Both the position numbers and the translations under genes were made by a program. A stretch of 29,616 nt of DNA from a virus. The notes beneath the pieces are model-generated. The model saw only the letters and a list, made by a program, of their open reading frames with translations. It did not search any database and was not told where the DNA came from. Positions 9,996-17,632 of this stretch are shown here, one piece after another. Numbering within the stretch: position 1 is the first letter of the stretch; each line of letters opens with the position of its first letter. Location: IMG/VR virus record IMGVR_UViG_3300024496_000085, positions 1-29,616 of that record, one strand, 5' to 3'.

Positions 9996-10032
9996 AAAGA
10001 AGAAAGCCCCGGCCCATTTCTAGGTCGAGGCT
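9996..10032 (-). terminator. Intrinsic terminator between capsid and tail genes
   Basis: On the minus strand AGCCTCGACC (10032-10023) pairs with GGCCGGGGCT (10014-10005), one G-T wobble and one mismatch, around an 8-base loop. It is followed by a T-rich run TTTCTTCTT (10004-9996). It lies directly after the small capsid-associated gene and before tail tubular A. It would reduce transcription of tail genes relative to capsid genes. Confidence 0.7.
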
Positions 10033-10058
10033 CTCAATTTCGTCAGTTACCGGGCCGA

Positions 10059-10331
10059 TTAGTCGGTGTCGGTAGCTGAAATGGTCGTGCCGTCAGCGAT
10101 GTCAACGGTCGTGCCATTGTTTGAGTTCACATACGAGATCACAAGCGACGGGGTCGTTGTGTCGTAGAGGAACAGAACGTCACCGACCTTCACGATGGAC
10201 GCGACTGCGTTGAAGTATGCAGCCGTGTTCATTGTTGCCTGAGTGTCGGCAGACTTATAGCTATACAAAGAGGGAGCATTTCCCGCCTTGTTAGCCGCGA
10301 TGGTGTTCCAGCCAGCAGAATCAAAAGCCAT
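10059..10331 (-). CDS. Small capsid-associated protein (possible decoration or head fibre protein)
   Basis: A 90-aa protein (MAFDSAGWNTIAANKAGNAP...) with a predicted beta-rich fold in the second half (VGDVLFLYDTTTPSLVISYV, then TVDIADGTTISATDTD). Proteins of this size and pattern commonly follow the major capsid gene in podoviruses and are often annotated as head decoration, head fibre or hypothetical. The Shine-Dalgarno AAGGAG is well placed. It ends just before an intrinsic terminator, so it is co-transcribed at full level with the capsid gene, as expected for a high-copy head component. No specific fold could be recognised with certainty. Confidence 0.75.
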   Translation of the reverse strand: MAFDSAGWNTIAANKAGNAPSLYSYKSADTQATMNTAAYFNAVASIVKVGDVLFLYDTTTPSLVISYVNSNNGTTVDIADGTTISATDTD

Positions 10332-10346
10332 AGTTCAGTCTCCTTC

Positions 10347-11189
10347 TCACGATTCGCGGCAGGTGATCTTGACGATGCCTTCGTCGTCAATGGCGACTGC
10401 ACCAGCAGAGAACATGCTGTTCACAAGGAACGATGTCTTTTCAGGGACATAGTTGATCTCTGTGCGCTGGTTCATGCCGATGCCCATGCCGACTGCGTCA
10501 CGGTGGAACGCATAGCATGTGCGGTCAAGTGAGCCATCAATCGGGAGGCCGCCTTCTGAGCGGTCACCGATGGTGACGAACTTGAAGCCGAGGAAGGTGT
10601 CGATGTCGCCAGAAACGAGCGCACGGACTGAGTTGAAATCAGCCGAGGTCGTCTGGGTTTCACCGAGCAAACCTTCGAGGCCCGAAGCCGAGATGACCAT
10701 GCAACGGCCTTCCATTGGGACGTTGTTCTGATCAAGCAACTTCTTGGCGCGGCGGAGTTTTGCCACATTGAGGTTGGTGGTTGCGCCACCGACGCTGTTT
10801 GCAACTGTCAGCGAGGTGCTGGAAGCTGCGAGAGCATCGAGGAGGATCTGGTCCATACGGCGGCCAATCGCGCTCGACACGACCGAAACGAGTTCGCGGC
10901 GTTCGTCGAAGTTGACCTTTGCCTGATGGAAGATGTCGCTGTATTCGGCAGCATTCCAATCGGCCATCGTTGCCGTGACCTGTGAATAGCTGACGTTAAG
11001 CGGCGAAACATCGGTCTGAGGAACGCGGATCGTAGCCGAGCCCTTGCCGATTTTCGGGAACTTTACTGTAGAACCTTCGACACCGTTGCGCTCACGGACG
11101 AGGCCAGCCAAAGCGCGTGACGCTTGATAGGCTTGCTTTACTTCCGCGTCGAACAGCGTGACAAAGGCATTGGAGATAAGCTGTGCCAT
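10347..11189 (-). CDS. Major capsid protein
   Basis: A 280-aa protein (MAQLISNAFVTLFDAEVKQAYQ...) with the layout of short HK97-fold podovirus capsid proteins. The N-terminal helix is followed by GSTVKFPKIGKGSATIR, a long spine-like helix (FDERRELVSVVSSAIGRRMDQILLDAL), a Gly-rich A-domain core (NNVPMEGRCMVISASGLEGLL) and a C-terminal strand ending KTSFLVNSMFSAGAVAIDDEGIVKI. It sits directly behind the scaffold gene, as is usual. The start has GGAG eight bases upstream. A structured 152-base leader precedes it. No protease gene is apparent, so maturation cleavage is not indicated. Confidence 0.92.
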   Translation of the reverse strand: MAQLISNAFVTLFDAEVKQAYQASRALAGLVRERNGVEGSTVKFPKIGKGSATIRVPQTDVSPLNVSYSQVTATMADWNAAEYSDIFHQAKVNFDERRELVSVVSSAIGRRMDQILLDALAASSTSLTVANSVGGATTNLNVAKLRRAKKLLDQNNVPMEGRCMVISASGLEGLLGETQTTSADFNSVRALVSGDIDTFLGFKFVTIGDRSEGGLPIDGSLDRTCYAFHRDAVGMGIGMNQRTEINYVPEKTSFLVNSMFSAGAVAIDDEGIVKITCRES

Positions 11190-11341
11190 TGTATTGCTCC
11201 GTTCGAGGTTAAGGTTTACTCACGCAACGGTTATCCTGTCGGGCCGTTCACTTGGGATTTTATGGTTCCCCAACCAGAAATATCCGGCCTTACGGTTATC
11301 GGACGGGTGAATAAATAAATCACCCGCCCAATTCTGTCAAA
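11190..11341 (-). promoter_or_regulatory. Structured leader and possible promoter of the capsid gene
   Basis: A 152-base gap, large for this operon. On the minus strand TTGACA (11340-11335), 17 bases, then TATTTA (11317-11312) resembles a sigma-70 promoter. The same stretch holds a 10-bp hairpin, GGGCGGGTGA with TCACCCGTCC around a 9-base loop, without a T-run. Downstream are TGGTT-GGGG-AACCA and a 9-base direct repeat GATAACCGT near 11300 and 11230. A dedicated promoter or leader structure for capsid expression is an inference. Confidence 0.45.
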
Positions 11342-12148
11342 TTAACCCGGAATTGCCTGAGCAAACATCTTCTCAACCTTGCGGGTGAAAGCCATGTCTT
11401 TTCCGTAACGCGGGTCGCCGACCATTGCGTATAAGTCATCTTTAGATACGCCTTGCTCTTCGATCATACCGCTAGTTGGGATAGCCATTTCGCCAGAGGC
11501 TTGACGAATCTTGTTCAAAGCCGACACAAAAGCGGCGCTTGTAGACGCTTGGGCTACGGCATTGAGTTCTGCTTCGTTCAGGATCGACCGACCCAACTTA
11601 CCAAGCCACTGGTTATTGGCCTTGATGATCTCGTCTGCACGGTTGCCGAGCTTCTTGAGTTCAGCCTCGCGGCTTACTTTCATCTGCTCCATAGCACCGG
11701 AGACGTTATCAAGGTAGGACTTGGCGATCTTCTCGAAAGCATCCTGAGACAGACCGAGTTCCTTAGCCGTAGCCAGATAATTGACCAAAACAGGGTCATC
11801 ATCCGGCACATTGGCAGCCTTGAACGCTTCAAGATTGTATTTACCGTCCTTCGGAGCCTTGTGTTGACCCTGAGAGAACTTGGTTCTTAACTCATTGTAG
11901 GACTTGGCAAGCGCCTCAACGTCTGGACCGTCAGCATCTGACCAGAAATTCTCCGGCCAAAAGTCTGGGCGTTCCAGTTTTTCGTCTTCTTCTGGTGCTT
12001 GAGCCGCTTTTTCCTCTTCGGTGAGTTCCCGATGTTGGATTTCGACTTCAGTTTTTGTTTCAGTTACCGTTGCTTCAGGAGCTAACAGGCTCTGGTTGTC
12101 GGTTTGGGCAGAGCCCTCTCCGGCCTGAGTTGTCTGTTCTTCTGTCAT
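11342..12148 (-). CDS. Capsid assembly scaffolding protein
   Basis: A 268-aa acidic, helical protein located immediately upstream of the capsid gene. The first ~60 residues are Glu/Gln/Thr-rich and disordered-looking (TEVEIQHRELTEEEKAAQAPEED). Then comes RPDFWPENFW and a helical core (LAKSYNELRTKFSQGQHKAPKDGKYNL), followed by KELGLSQDAFEKIAKSYLDN; this order is common in podovirus scaffolds. The C-terminus (RYGKDMAFTRKVEKMF) is a typical capsid-binding tail. Start ATG shares a base with the upstream stop (TAATG) with GAGG nearby. Internal chaperone for procapsid assembly is the family role. Confidence 0.85.
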   Translation of the reverse strand: MTEEQTTQAGEGSAQTDNQSLLAPEATVTETKTEVEIQHRELTEEEKAAQAPEEDEKLERPDFWPENFWSDADGPDVEALAKSYNELRTKFSQGQHKAPKDGKYNLEAFKAANVPDDDPVLVNYLATAKELGLSQDAFEKIAKSYLDNVSGAMEQMKVSREAELKKLGNRADEIIKANNQWLGKLGRSILNEAELNAVAQASTSAAFVSALNKIRQASGEMAIPTSGMIEEQGVSKDDLYAMVGDPRYGKDMAFTRKVEKMFAQAIPG

Positions 12149-12363
12149 TAAGTCCTCGCACGTTTGATCCGCTCTTTGATAAGCCGAACGACGCTATTTT
12201 GGCCTTCTCTATGGAAGCCATGAGACGCTTCGTCTCCCGGGAACCAAGTCGGTTGTTCGAGAAACCGATTTTCTAATTCAGCCAATACTTTAGCGCCAGC
12301 TTCGGAAGTGAACACCAGAGCGTAAAGGGTGTCCAAATCCTTCTGTTTATTTGGTTCTGTCAC
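12148..12363 (-). CDS. Small Bbp19-like phage protein
   Basis: A 71-aa protein with LYALVFTSEAGAKVLAELENRFLEQPTWFPGD and a C-terminal FHREGQNSVVRLIKERI. This pattern is recognisable from the Bbp19 family named after Bordetella phage BPP-1. The family lies near portal and scaffold genes and has no established function. Translation begins at a GTG (12361-12363); GGAG lies seven bases upstream, inside the last codons of the preceding gene. Its stop overlaps the scaffold start. A head-assembly role is likely from position only. Confidence 0.78.
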   Translation of the reverse strand: MTEPNKQKDLDTLYALVFTSEAGAKVLAELENRFLEQPTWFPGDEASHGFHREGQNSVVRLIKERIKRART

Positions 12364-12366
12364 AGA

Positions 12367-12693
12367 TTACTCCCCTAATGGGTAGCGTTCATCTTCGGAG
12401 GCAAACGGAGATTTGTTTTGACTTATCCGATAGTTAGCAAAATCAACCGCTTTTTTAATAATGCTTTCAGGTATCTTTTGAAAAAATGTCTTATCTTTAG
12501 GGTCCAATGCTAAGAGCAGGTTGACTTCCTTTTTTGTAAGCGTTGGAACAAGCAACGGCACTTCTGTCTCTTTATTATCAATCATTATACCCATCGACAG
12601 TTCTGTAGAAATGCCGCCGTCTGGACGCTTTAATTCGCCAAAGTAACCACTGCCTTTTTCCGTATTGTCAGCACGTTTTCCATAATTAGGCAT
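12367..12693 (-). CDS. Conserved phage protein downstream of portal (108 aa)
   Basis: The sequence has a recognisable block: RPDGGISTELSMGIMIDNKETEVPLLVPTLT, then IPESIIKKAVDFANYRISQNKSPFA. Similar blocks occur as small stand-alone proteins and as segments of polyvalent proteins in podoviruses of Proteobacteria. I do not know its biochemical role. Its ATG shares one base with the portal stop (TAATG), so it is translationally coupled to the portal gene. The neighbourhood suggests a minor head or ejected protein. No catalytic motif or membrane segment was seen. Confidence 0.72.
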   Translation of the reverse strand: MPNYGKRADNTEKGSGYFGELKRPDGGISTELSMGIMIDNKETEVPLLVPTLTKKEVNLLLALDPKDKTFFQKIPESIIKKAVDFANYRISQNKSPFASEDERYPLGE

Positions 12694-14276
12694 TACTGAA
12701 GACTCCTCATCAATGCTTCTTGGTTGCCAGCGCCCTGTGGTGCTGCGGCCTGAGCCTGTTGCTGTTGGGCCATTGCCTGCATCTGTCCATATTGTTGGGC
12801 AATCTGTTCACGCTCTTCCGGCGTAGTAAGGAGTTTACCCGGAACACCGAGACGTTCAGCCACGAAGTCGATGATCTCATCCTTCTTGATGGTCATCATG
12901 GCCTCTGGACCCATGCCAGCGACGATCTGAACGAACTGCATAACATCGTTCAGTTCTTCCATATTCTGCGCTTGAGCCAGCGGGGAGATCGGGACGATCT
13001 TAACTTCCTCGCCATTGATCTTCAGCGGCAAGTCGATGTCACCGTTCTGGTCCATAATGAACAGAATACGGCTGACAATCGGAACCATTGCCTCGGTAAT
13101 CAAGCGGCCAAAGGCAGCACCGAGGTTTTGGGCCAATTCATTACGACGCTGGACCACTTCAGTTGCTGATCTGGCTGACATATTGTCAGGTGGCAACGTA
13201 TCATCAAGCAGCATCTTCTTGATATTCATACGCATATCGTTGATTACGAGTTGCGCGACGTTGAAATCAGCCGACTTAGGCAAAGGTGTCAGGCTTGGGC
13301 CCTGCGGTCCACCGTTACGGGCTACCGGAATGATCGCACCGGGTTGGATTTTGACGTTCTGAGGGTTGATTACCCCGTCATCTGCCGCTGTATAAACACC
13401 CGAAACGGCCAAAGAAGCGTTCTTCAGGACCAGTTCTAGCGTCTTATTCAGGGTTTTTACGTCCGGCATAGCCGTGATCAACGGGCCACGACCGTAAACT
13501 TCCCCTGCAACCTTCATGTAACGGGTTACGATCCACGGAGAAACCTTCATCTCGCGGTAAACGAGCATGATCTTCAGCTTCTCATGGATCACGTAATAGC
13601 AGTAGCTACCCGTATCCTTGTTGAATACGGTTGCTTCTAGCAACTCGACATCATCAGTTGGCTTCCGGTCGATTTGTTGCTGCAATATTGGAGAGATGTT
13701 GGCATCCGGCCATTGCAATGAGATGGCATCGCCCTTCATCTTCATCTTGCGATAGACGTTATCGACCGTGCCGTGCGGCCCTTCTTCCAGTGATACGAGA
13801 TATTGCGGAACCGCCGTAAAGCGAATCGGAGCCTTCTCGTCACCCGGCTGGATGAGCATGATCGCTGTGCCAACGGCCAGATCAAGCAAGAACTCTGACA
13901 TCGACAAGTCAAAGTTCGTTTGACGCAGGATGTTGAACATCCGCTCATTGTAGAAATCCAGAACAGTCTGGACCTCTGCGCGGCGTTGCATCGGGATTCC
14001 GTTACCAGCCTGAAGACGACACCAAGCGCGGTAGGGAGGGAACAGGCTTGATTGGATACGATTGGCAAACCGTTGAGTCGAATGGATGGCAGTCGAGTCA
14101 TAGACCTTCTGCATCTTCTTCTGACCCGGAACGCCGCCTTCGTAGTTTCCGTCATAGAGATTGCGCTGTGGAAGTGCGTATTCGTAGCACTCCTGATAGA
14201 TTGTGCGCCACTCGTCCTTCTTGGATGCGGCCAGACTAGCGCGTTTGATTACGTTTTCAACACTCATCTTGGCCAT
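12693..14276 (-). CDS. Portal protein (head-to-tail connector)
   Basis: About 527 aa, beginning MAKMSVENVIKRASLAASKKDEW. It matches the podovirus head-to-tail connecting family: YALPQRNLYDG, then VYDSTAIHSTQRFANRIQSSLFPP, the strongly conserved core region near VSPWIVTRYMKVAGEVYGRGP, and a Gln/Ala-rich C-terminal tail (MAQQQQAQAAAPQGAG). The dodecameric ring forms the DNA channel and the terminase docking site. I chose the ATG at 14276, with GAGGG six bases upstream; an upstream extension in frame to 14321 lacks this signal and would overlap the previous gene. Confidence 0.93.
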   Translation of the reverse strand: MAKMSVENVIKRASLAASKKDEWRTIYQECYEYALPQRNLYDGNYEGGVPGQKKMQKVYDSTAIHSTQRFANRIQSSLFPPYRAWCRLQAGNGIPMQRRAEVQTVLDFYNERMFNILRQTNFDLSMSEFLLDLAVGTAIMLIQPGDEKAPIRFTAVPQYLVSLEEGPHGTVDNVYRKMKMKGDAISLQWPDANISPILQQQIDRKPTDDVELLEATVFNKDTGSYCYYVIHEKLKIMLVYREMKVSPWIVTRYMKVAGEVYGRGPLITAMPDVKTLNKTLELVLKNASLAVSGVYTAADDGVINPQNVKIQPGAIIPVARNGGPQGPSLTPLPKSADFNVAQLVINDMRMNIKKMLLDDTLPPDNMSARSATEVVQRRNELAQNLGAAFGRLITEAMVPIVSRILFIMDQNGDIDLPLKINGEEVKIVPISPLAQAQNMEELNDVMQFVQIVAGMGPEAMMTIKKDEIIDFVAERLGVPGKLLTTPEEREQIAQQYGQMQAMAQQQQAQAAAPQGAGNQEALMRSLQ

Positions 14277-14283
14277 AGCACCC

Positions 14284-14415
14284 TCACTTCTTCTTTGATT
14301 TGCCAGCTTTTGACAAAGCAATAGCGACAGCCTGCTTCATTGGCTTGCCGTGCTTCATTTCGAGCTTGATATTTTGCGAGATCACCTTCTGTGACGAACC
14401 AGCTTTAAGTGGCAT
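14284..14415 (-). CDS. Small basic phage protein (43 aa)
   Basis: Reads [20 protein letters not shown], then [23 protein letters not shown]. This short Lys-rich pattern with [11 protein letters not shown] is very common next to phage head genes (resembles DUF6496-type proteins). AAGGAG lies eight bases upstream of the ATG. It overlaps the preceding gene by 11 bases and ends eight bases before the portal start. Function is unknown; nucleic-acid binding is possible from its charge. Confidence 0.75.
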   Translation of the reverse strand: MPLKAGSSQKVISQNIKLEMKHGKPMKQAVAIALSKAGKSKKK

Positions 14416-14881
14416 CTTCAGACTCCTTTTCTTCCATTGCCTCTACTTTTGCATATTTCTCATCGGTAATAGGGCCACCAACGAGCCAAGCATCACAAGT
14501 GCGTTGAGCCGCACACTTGAACGCAAACAATTCGCAGAACCCTAGATCGGCAGTCGCTACGACAATGTCGTCATATCCGCCTTCGTCTTCAGGCGCTTTC
14601 TCAAGACCCTTCTCGATGCAATCCATCATCTGAGATGTCTGGATGAACGCTGCACAATTCCCGCAGCGCATGGTCATCGCTTCAGGAACAGTCACGTTAT
14701 ACATCGCTGCCTTCTTCAGCCAGAAAGCCGCATTAGGTTCGTTCGGGTTTGGCGGCCCATAGCCATACATGATGAACGCATGGTTACGGTTCTTCAGGTT
14801 ATGGGAGATGTCTTGCGTAGCAAGTGGGCAGGCATATTCGCCCGGCTCCTCAGTCTCCATCTCTGCTTTAAGAAGTGCCAT
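14405..14881 (-). CDS. Cysteine-rich protein, putative metal or Fe-S binding
   Basis: A 158-aa protein with cysteines at 18, 73, 76, 88, 116, 123 and 129. The C-terminal set forms MRCGNCAAF ... MDCIEKG ... [20 protein letters not shown], which looks like a metal-binding or iron-sulfur site. Similar Cys-rich proteins occur upstream of portal genes in other phages and are annotated as hypothetical. No enzyme family could be assigned. The start ATG at 14881 has AAGGGC upstream. It overlaps the small basic gene by 11 bases. Confidence 0.72.
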   Translation of the reverse strand: MALLKAEMETEEPGEYACPLATQDISHNLKNRNHAFIMYGYGPPNPNEPNAAFWLKKAAMYNVTVPEAMTMRCGNCAAFIQTSQMMDCIEKGLEKAPEDEGGYDDIVVATADLGFCELFAFKCAAQRTCDAWLVGGPITDEKYAKVEAMEEKESEDAT

Positions 14882-14883
14882 GA

Positions 14884-15048
14884 TCAGCCCTTTTTCTTCA
14901 TCATGGAAACACGCATATTGTCGATCAGATTAGGATAGGGACGGCCAGCAGCAGCCGCCATCTTCTTGGCCTTTGCTTTTTGCTCAGGAGTGAGCTTCTT
15001 GCTCTTGCCGAGAGACTTCGGACGCTCCTTGTCCCAGACTTCCTTCAT
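14884..15048 (-). CDS. Small basic phage protein (54 aa)
   Basis: Starts MKEVWDKERPKSLGKSKKL and continues TPEQKAKAKKMAAAAGRPYP, then NLIDNMRVSMMKKKG. The G-R-P-Y-P-N-L-x-D-N block is a recurring feature of small proteins in phage head-gene clusters. AAGGACTGATC precedes the ATG. Two bases separate its stop from the next start, and two bases separate it from the gene before, so it is clearly part of the coupled operon. Function unknown. Confidence 0.72.
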   Translation of the reverse strand: MKEVWDKERPKSLGKSKKLTPEQKAKAKKMAAAAGRPYPNLIDNMRVSMMKKKG

Positions 15049-15050
15049 GA

Positions 15051-15356
15051 TCAGTCCTTCATGTTCTTGATACGCGCACTCAAAGCAGCGGCTTTCTTCT
15101 TCGCATCAGCGGTTGAGGTGGCTCCCCAAGCCCTTAATGCAAGAAGTTTCCGAGTTGGGCGACCTTTCTCATCACGATCTGGGCCTTTGACACCAGCCAT
15201 TCTAGCCAAGAAACTAGCTTTGCGGCCAAGAGCTTCGCGTGATTTAGGAGCGCCTTTGACAGGAGCCTTGAGATTAGACCCTTCAGTGCGCTTAAAGAAA
15301 GCTCGACCAGCGGCATTGAGTCCACCTTTCGGGTTCTGATACTTCTTAGCGACCAT
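15051..15356 (-). CDS. DUF6321-like phage protein
   Basis: A 101-aa basic protein. The block NPKGGLNAAGRAFFKRTEGSNLKAPVKG, then RKASFLARMAGVKGP, DEKGRPTRKLLALRAWGATS is the pattern I associate with DUF6321, a family found in phage head-gene neighbourhoods. Role unknown; the conserved Gly/Arg/Lys blocks suggest nucleic-acid contact. The ATG shares a base with the upstream stop (TAATGG), so expression depends on translational coupling. Confidence 0.75.
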   Translation of the reverse strand: MVAKKYQNPKGGLNAAGRAFFKRTEGSNLKAPVKGAPKSREALGRKASFLARMAGVKGPDRDEKGRPTRKLLALRAWGATSTADAKKKAAALSARIKNMKD

Positions 15357-15598
15357 TAGAGACCACTGAGTTTTGTCGGGAGACCAGTTTCAGGAGCAAT
15401 ACGCTCTGGCGAAAGCAACTGACGATAGCCGCCACGGGTTCGAGCGCGGATAGATGCAGCAAGCGCACGACCCTGCTCGGCTTCCTGAGCGGTCAAACGC
15501 TCTTCTTGCTTTTGCTGAATATCCATCTGACGTTGCTGGGCAGCCGAAGCGCCATCATCGCGTCTGTCTAGTCCGAGAGCTTGTGCTATGAATCCCAT
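15356..15598 (-). CDS. Small hypothetical virion-operon protein (80 aa)
   Basis: An 80-aa Gln/Arg-rich protein (MGFIAQALGLDRRDDGASAAQQ...) with a helical middle (KQEERLTAQEAEQGRALAAS) and a C-terminal RQLLSPERIAPETGLPTKLSGL. The start is supported by GAGG seven bases before the ATG. It overlaps the end of the upstream gp13-like gene by 44 bases. Small proteins of this shape often sit between the gp13-like gene and portal in related phages. I cannot assign a function. Confidence 0.65.
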   Translation of the reverse strand: MGFIAQALGLDRRDDGASAAQQRQMDIQQKQEERLTAQEAEQGRALAASIRARTRGGYRQLLSPERIAPETGLPTKLSGL

Positions 15599-16088
15599 GA
15601 TTCAACCTCTTAAAAATATGAGCATCACACCCGTCTGGGGCATAGGCTTCTAGGAACGCCTCATGGCTGAATCCTATCAGTTCTGCCCATCGCAGGGCAT
15701 AAGGATTATCATTTCTGACGGTTATCTGCAAACGACGCACATTACCAAGCCTAGATATGTGTTCGATCATCCGGCGGCTGCATCTGGTAAAGGTAACGAT
15801 ATTCTCGTTGGCAAAGTTCTTGTCCTTAAAGACCGTCACTTCCCAATTACCCGGCCAGAGATTGTATAGCAGATAGGCCGCTACTGGTTTTCCGTCTATT
15901 AGGACAGAAAAGGCATAAAAATTGTTAGCATACGCGACAACTATGTCATCGAAATTGTCATAAGCCGCGACCGTTCTTTGGTCTAAATCAGACAATTCCA
16001 TGTCATGAATGTGTTTCACATGGAACTCTGTCGGTATCCATGTCATTGGGAACTGTGCTGATCCGATAATCTTCTGATCCGGCATCAT
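15555..16088 (-). CDS. GNAT-fold protein, T7 gp13-like internal virion/assembly protein
   Basis: A 177-aa protein with a GNAT-like order: strand pair FSVLIDGKPVAAYLLYNLWPGNWEVTVF, then a helix, the VRRLQITVRNDNPYALRWAELIGFSHEAFL motif typical of the fold end, and YAPDGCDAHIFKR. It resembles the gp13/DUF2833 group of T7-like phages, which is needed for assembly of the internal core and is not known to be an active acetyltransferase. The ATG at 16088 overlaps the terL stop by four bases (ATGA); a second ATG lies at 16085. Confidence 0.72.
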   Translation of the reverse strand: MMPDQKIIGSAQFPMTWIPTEFHVKHIHDMELSDLDQRTVAAYDNFDDIVVAYANNFYAFSVLIDGKPVAAYLLYNLWPGNWEVTVFKDKNFANENIVTFTRCSRRMIEHISRLGNVRRLQITVRNDNPYALRWAELIGFSHEAFLEAYAPDGCDAHIFKRLNHGIHSTSSRTRQTR

Positions 16089-17632
16089 GCGAATACGTCG
16101 AAGTCCGTGTTTGCGGTTGTGGTTGCGAAGGGTTTACCGCCGATATGGTGGCCACGGGTCAGTGTCCTAAACTCACCGCCGCCAAGCATAAGATACCCAA
16201 AAGCGTCCCCGATATGAGAATGTTCATTCTTGTTTGGCGCGTCACGGAATCTATCTGTGCCTCCACCGACTCCAATTCTTTTAAAATGATACCCCCCTGC
16301 AAGGCTTTTTCTAAGCCTTTGGCATCCTGAGTCGAGGATAAGTCCGGGTTTTCCATCTATGAGCCTCTGCATTGGCAATGCCCCAGCTTCACGGCGAACC
16401 ATAAAGTCGTTTGACGCAGTTGGCTGGGCATTTAGACCGAGGGTTTTCAGATAATCAAAGGCTGTTACTTCGAAAATACCATCACGCGCCACACCAGCCG
16501 GGTCGCCCCAGATAAAGATTTGGGCTTTCGGGAAGTGCGTCATGACATCGTGCATCAGGATTTGCCCGAATCTTTCGAGGCCCATCGAGAACGAGACGAT
16601 TTCGTGAAGGATATGCCAGCGGCCATTACGCATTTTCTGGCCGAAGACAGCTGCGGGAGTCAGTCCAAAGTCTAATCCAATTTGTAGCGGGACTGCTGGA
16701 TCATAATCGAGCTTATCAACGACCATAAGGGAGTCTGTGTATTCAGGCCAGACGGCCTTTCCTTCTTGGACATAGACATATTGGCCACCGACATAGCATT
16801 TGATCCAATCGAGGTTTTTGCCACCGAGTTGTTGCTCGTAATAGCCGGGGGGAAGGTTATTCAGGTTCTCGGCTGTATCATTTATGGTCCAGTGCTTCCC
16901 AGCGGCGGGGATCGCACCGGGATGATCGGCTGGCACTTCCACCATTCCGGGGGGTTGCTTGAAGAATTTCCACTCGTATTTGCCGCGAATTGGCTCTTTT
17001 TCGGACAATCTATACCACCAATGGTCGGTATCCATCGGGTTCGTATCGGCCCAGATACCACGCCAAGTCGGTCCACCGTGAAGTTTAGTCGGGAAACGAC
17101 CGACGCGGTGTGTTAGGCCCTGAATAACAGCTAGTGGCAGTTCTCTGGCCTCATTCACCCAAGCACCAGTGAGTTCGAGAGACAGTAGTTTACGGACATC
17201 TTTTGGCTGATCAAGGGCCAAAAATATAACTTCGCAGTCCACTCCGGGTATTCCATCCCGACCCGGCAGTTTCAGATGGTGTGTAATCGGAGGGGACCAG
17301 CGCATTGGCCCCCAAACATCCTCTGGAAACAGGTTTTGCCAAGTCTTGATCGTAGTGGTTCGCAACTCAGGATACGAGTTACGGACGATGACGAAGCGCG
17401 TATAGCGCGTATTATCGACCGGAGACGGTCTTTGCTGGACGGCTTTCAGGAATATCTCGGCAGCACAGGCATAGGATTTCCCACTACCGACAGGGCCGAG
17501 GAGCCCACGGAAGAAGGCATCGTTATTGAGGAACTTCCAAGTGGTCGGGGCTTGCGAGAAGTCGAGGTCTAGGCCAGCGGCGGCGAAAGACTCTGCGGCT
17601 TCATTCCGGGACTTCTTCTTCGGCGCTTTCAT
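16085..17632 (-). CDS. terL: Terminase large subunit
   Basis: About 515 aa counted from the ATG at 17632. ATPase: Walker A GPVGSGKS at about residues 46-53 and Walker B/catalytic Glu in LTGAWVNEARE at about 155-164. RNase H-fold nuclease: Asp in GLDFG (~321), Asp in IWGDP (~377) and Asp in HIGDAFGY (~476). This is the packaging motor and headful or cos nuclease. The open frame extends upstream to a GTG at 17668 and an ATG at 17644; the ATG at 17632 gives a basic MKAPKKKSRNE start and has a weak GAG, so the start is uncertain. It overlaps the terS end, which is typical coupling. Confidence 0.95.
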   Translation of the reverse strand: MKAPKKKSRNEAAESFAAAGLDLDFSQAPTTWKFLNNDAFFRGLLGPVGSGKSYACAAEIFLKAVQQRPSPVDNTRYTRFVIVRNSYPELRTTTIKTWQNLFPEDVWGPMRWSPPITHHLKLPGRDGIPGVDCEVIFLALDQPKDVRKLLSLELTGAWVNEARELPLAVIQGLTHRVGRFPTKLHGGPTWRGIWADTNPMDTDHWWYRLSEKEPIRGKYEWKFFKQPPGMVEVPADHPGAIPAAGKHWTINDTAENLNNLPPGYYEQQLGGKNLDWIKCYVGGQYVYVQEGKAVWPEYTDSLMVVDKLDYDPAVPLQIGLDFGLTPAAVFGQKMRNGRWHILHEIVSFSMGLERFGQILMHDVMTHFPKAQIFIWGDPAGVARDGIFEVTAFDYLKTLGLNAQPTASNDFMVRREAGALPMQRLIDGKPGLILDSGCQRLRKSLAGGYHFKRIGVGGGTDRFRDAPNKNEHSHIGDAFGYLMLGGGEFRTLTRGHHIGGKPFATTTANTDFDVFA

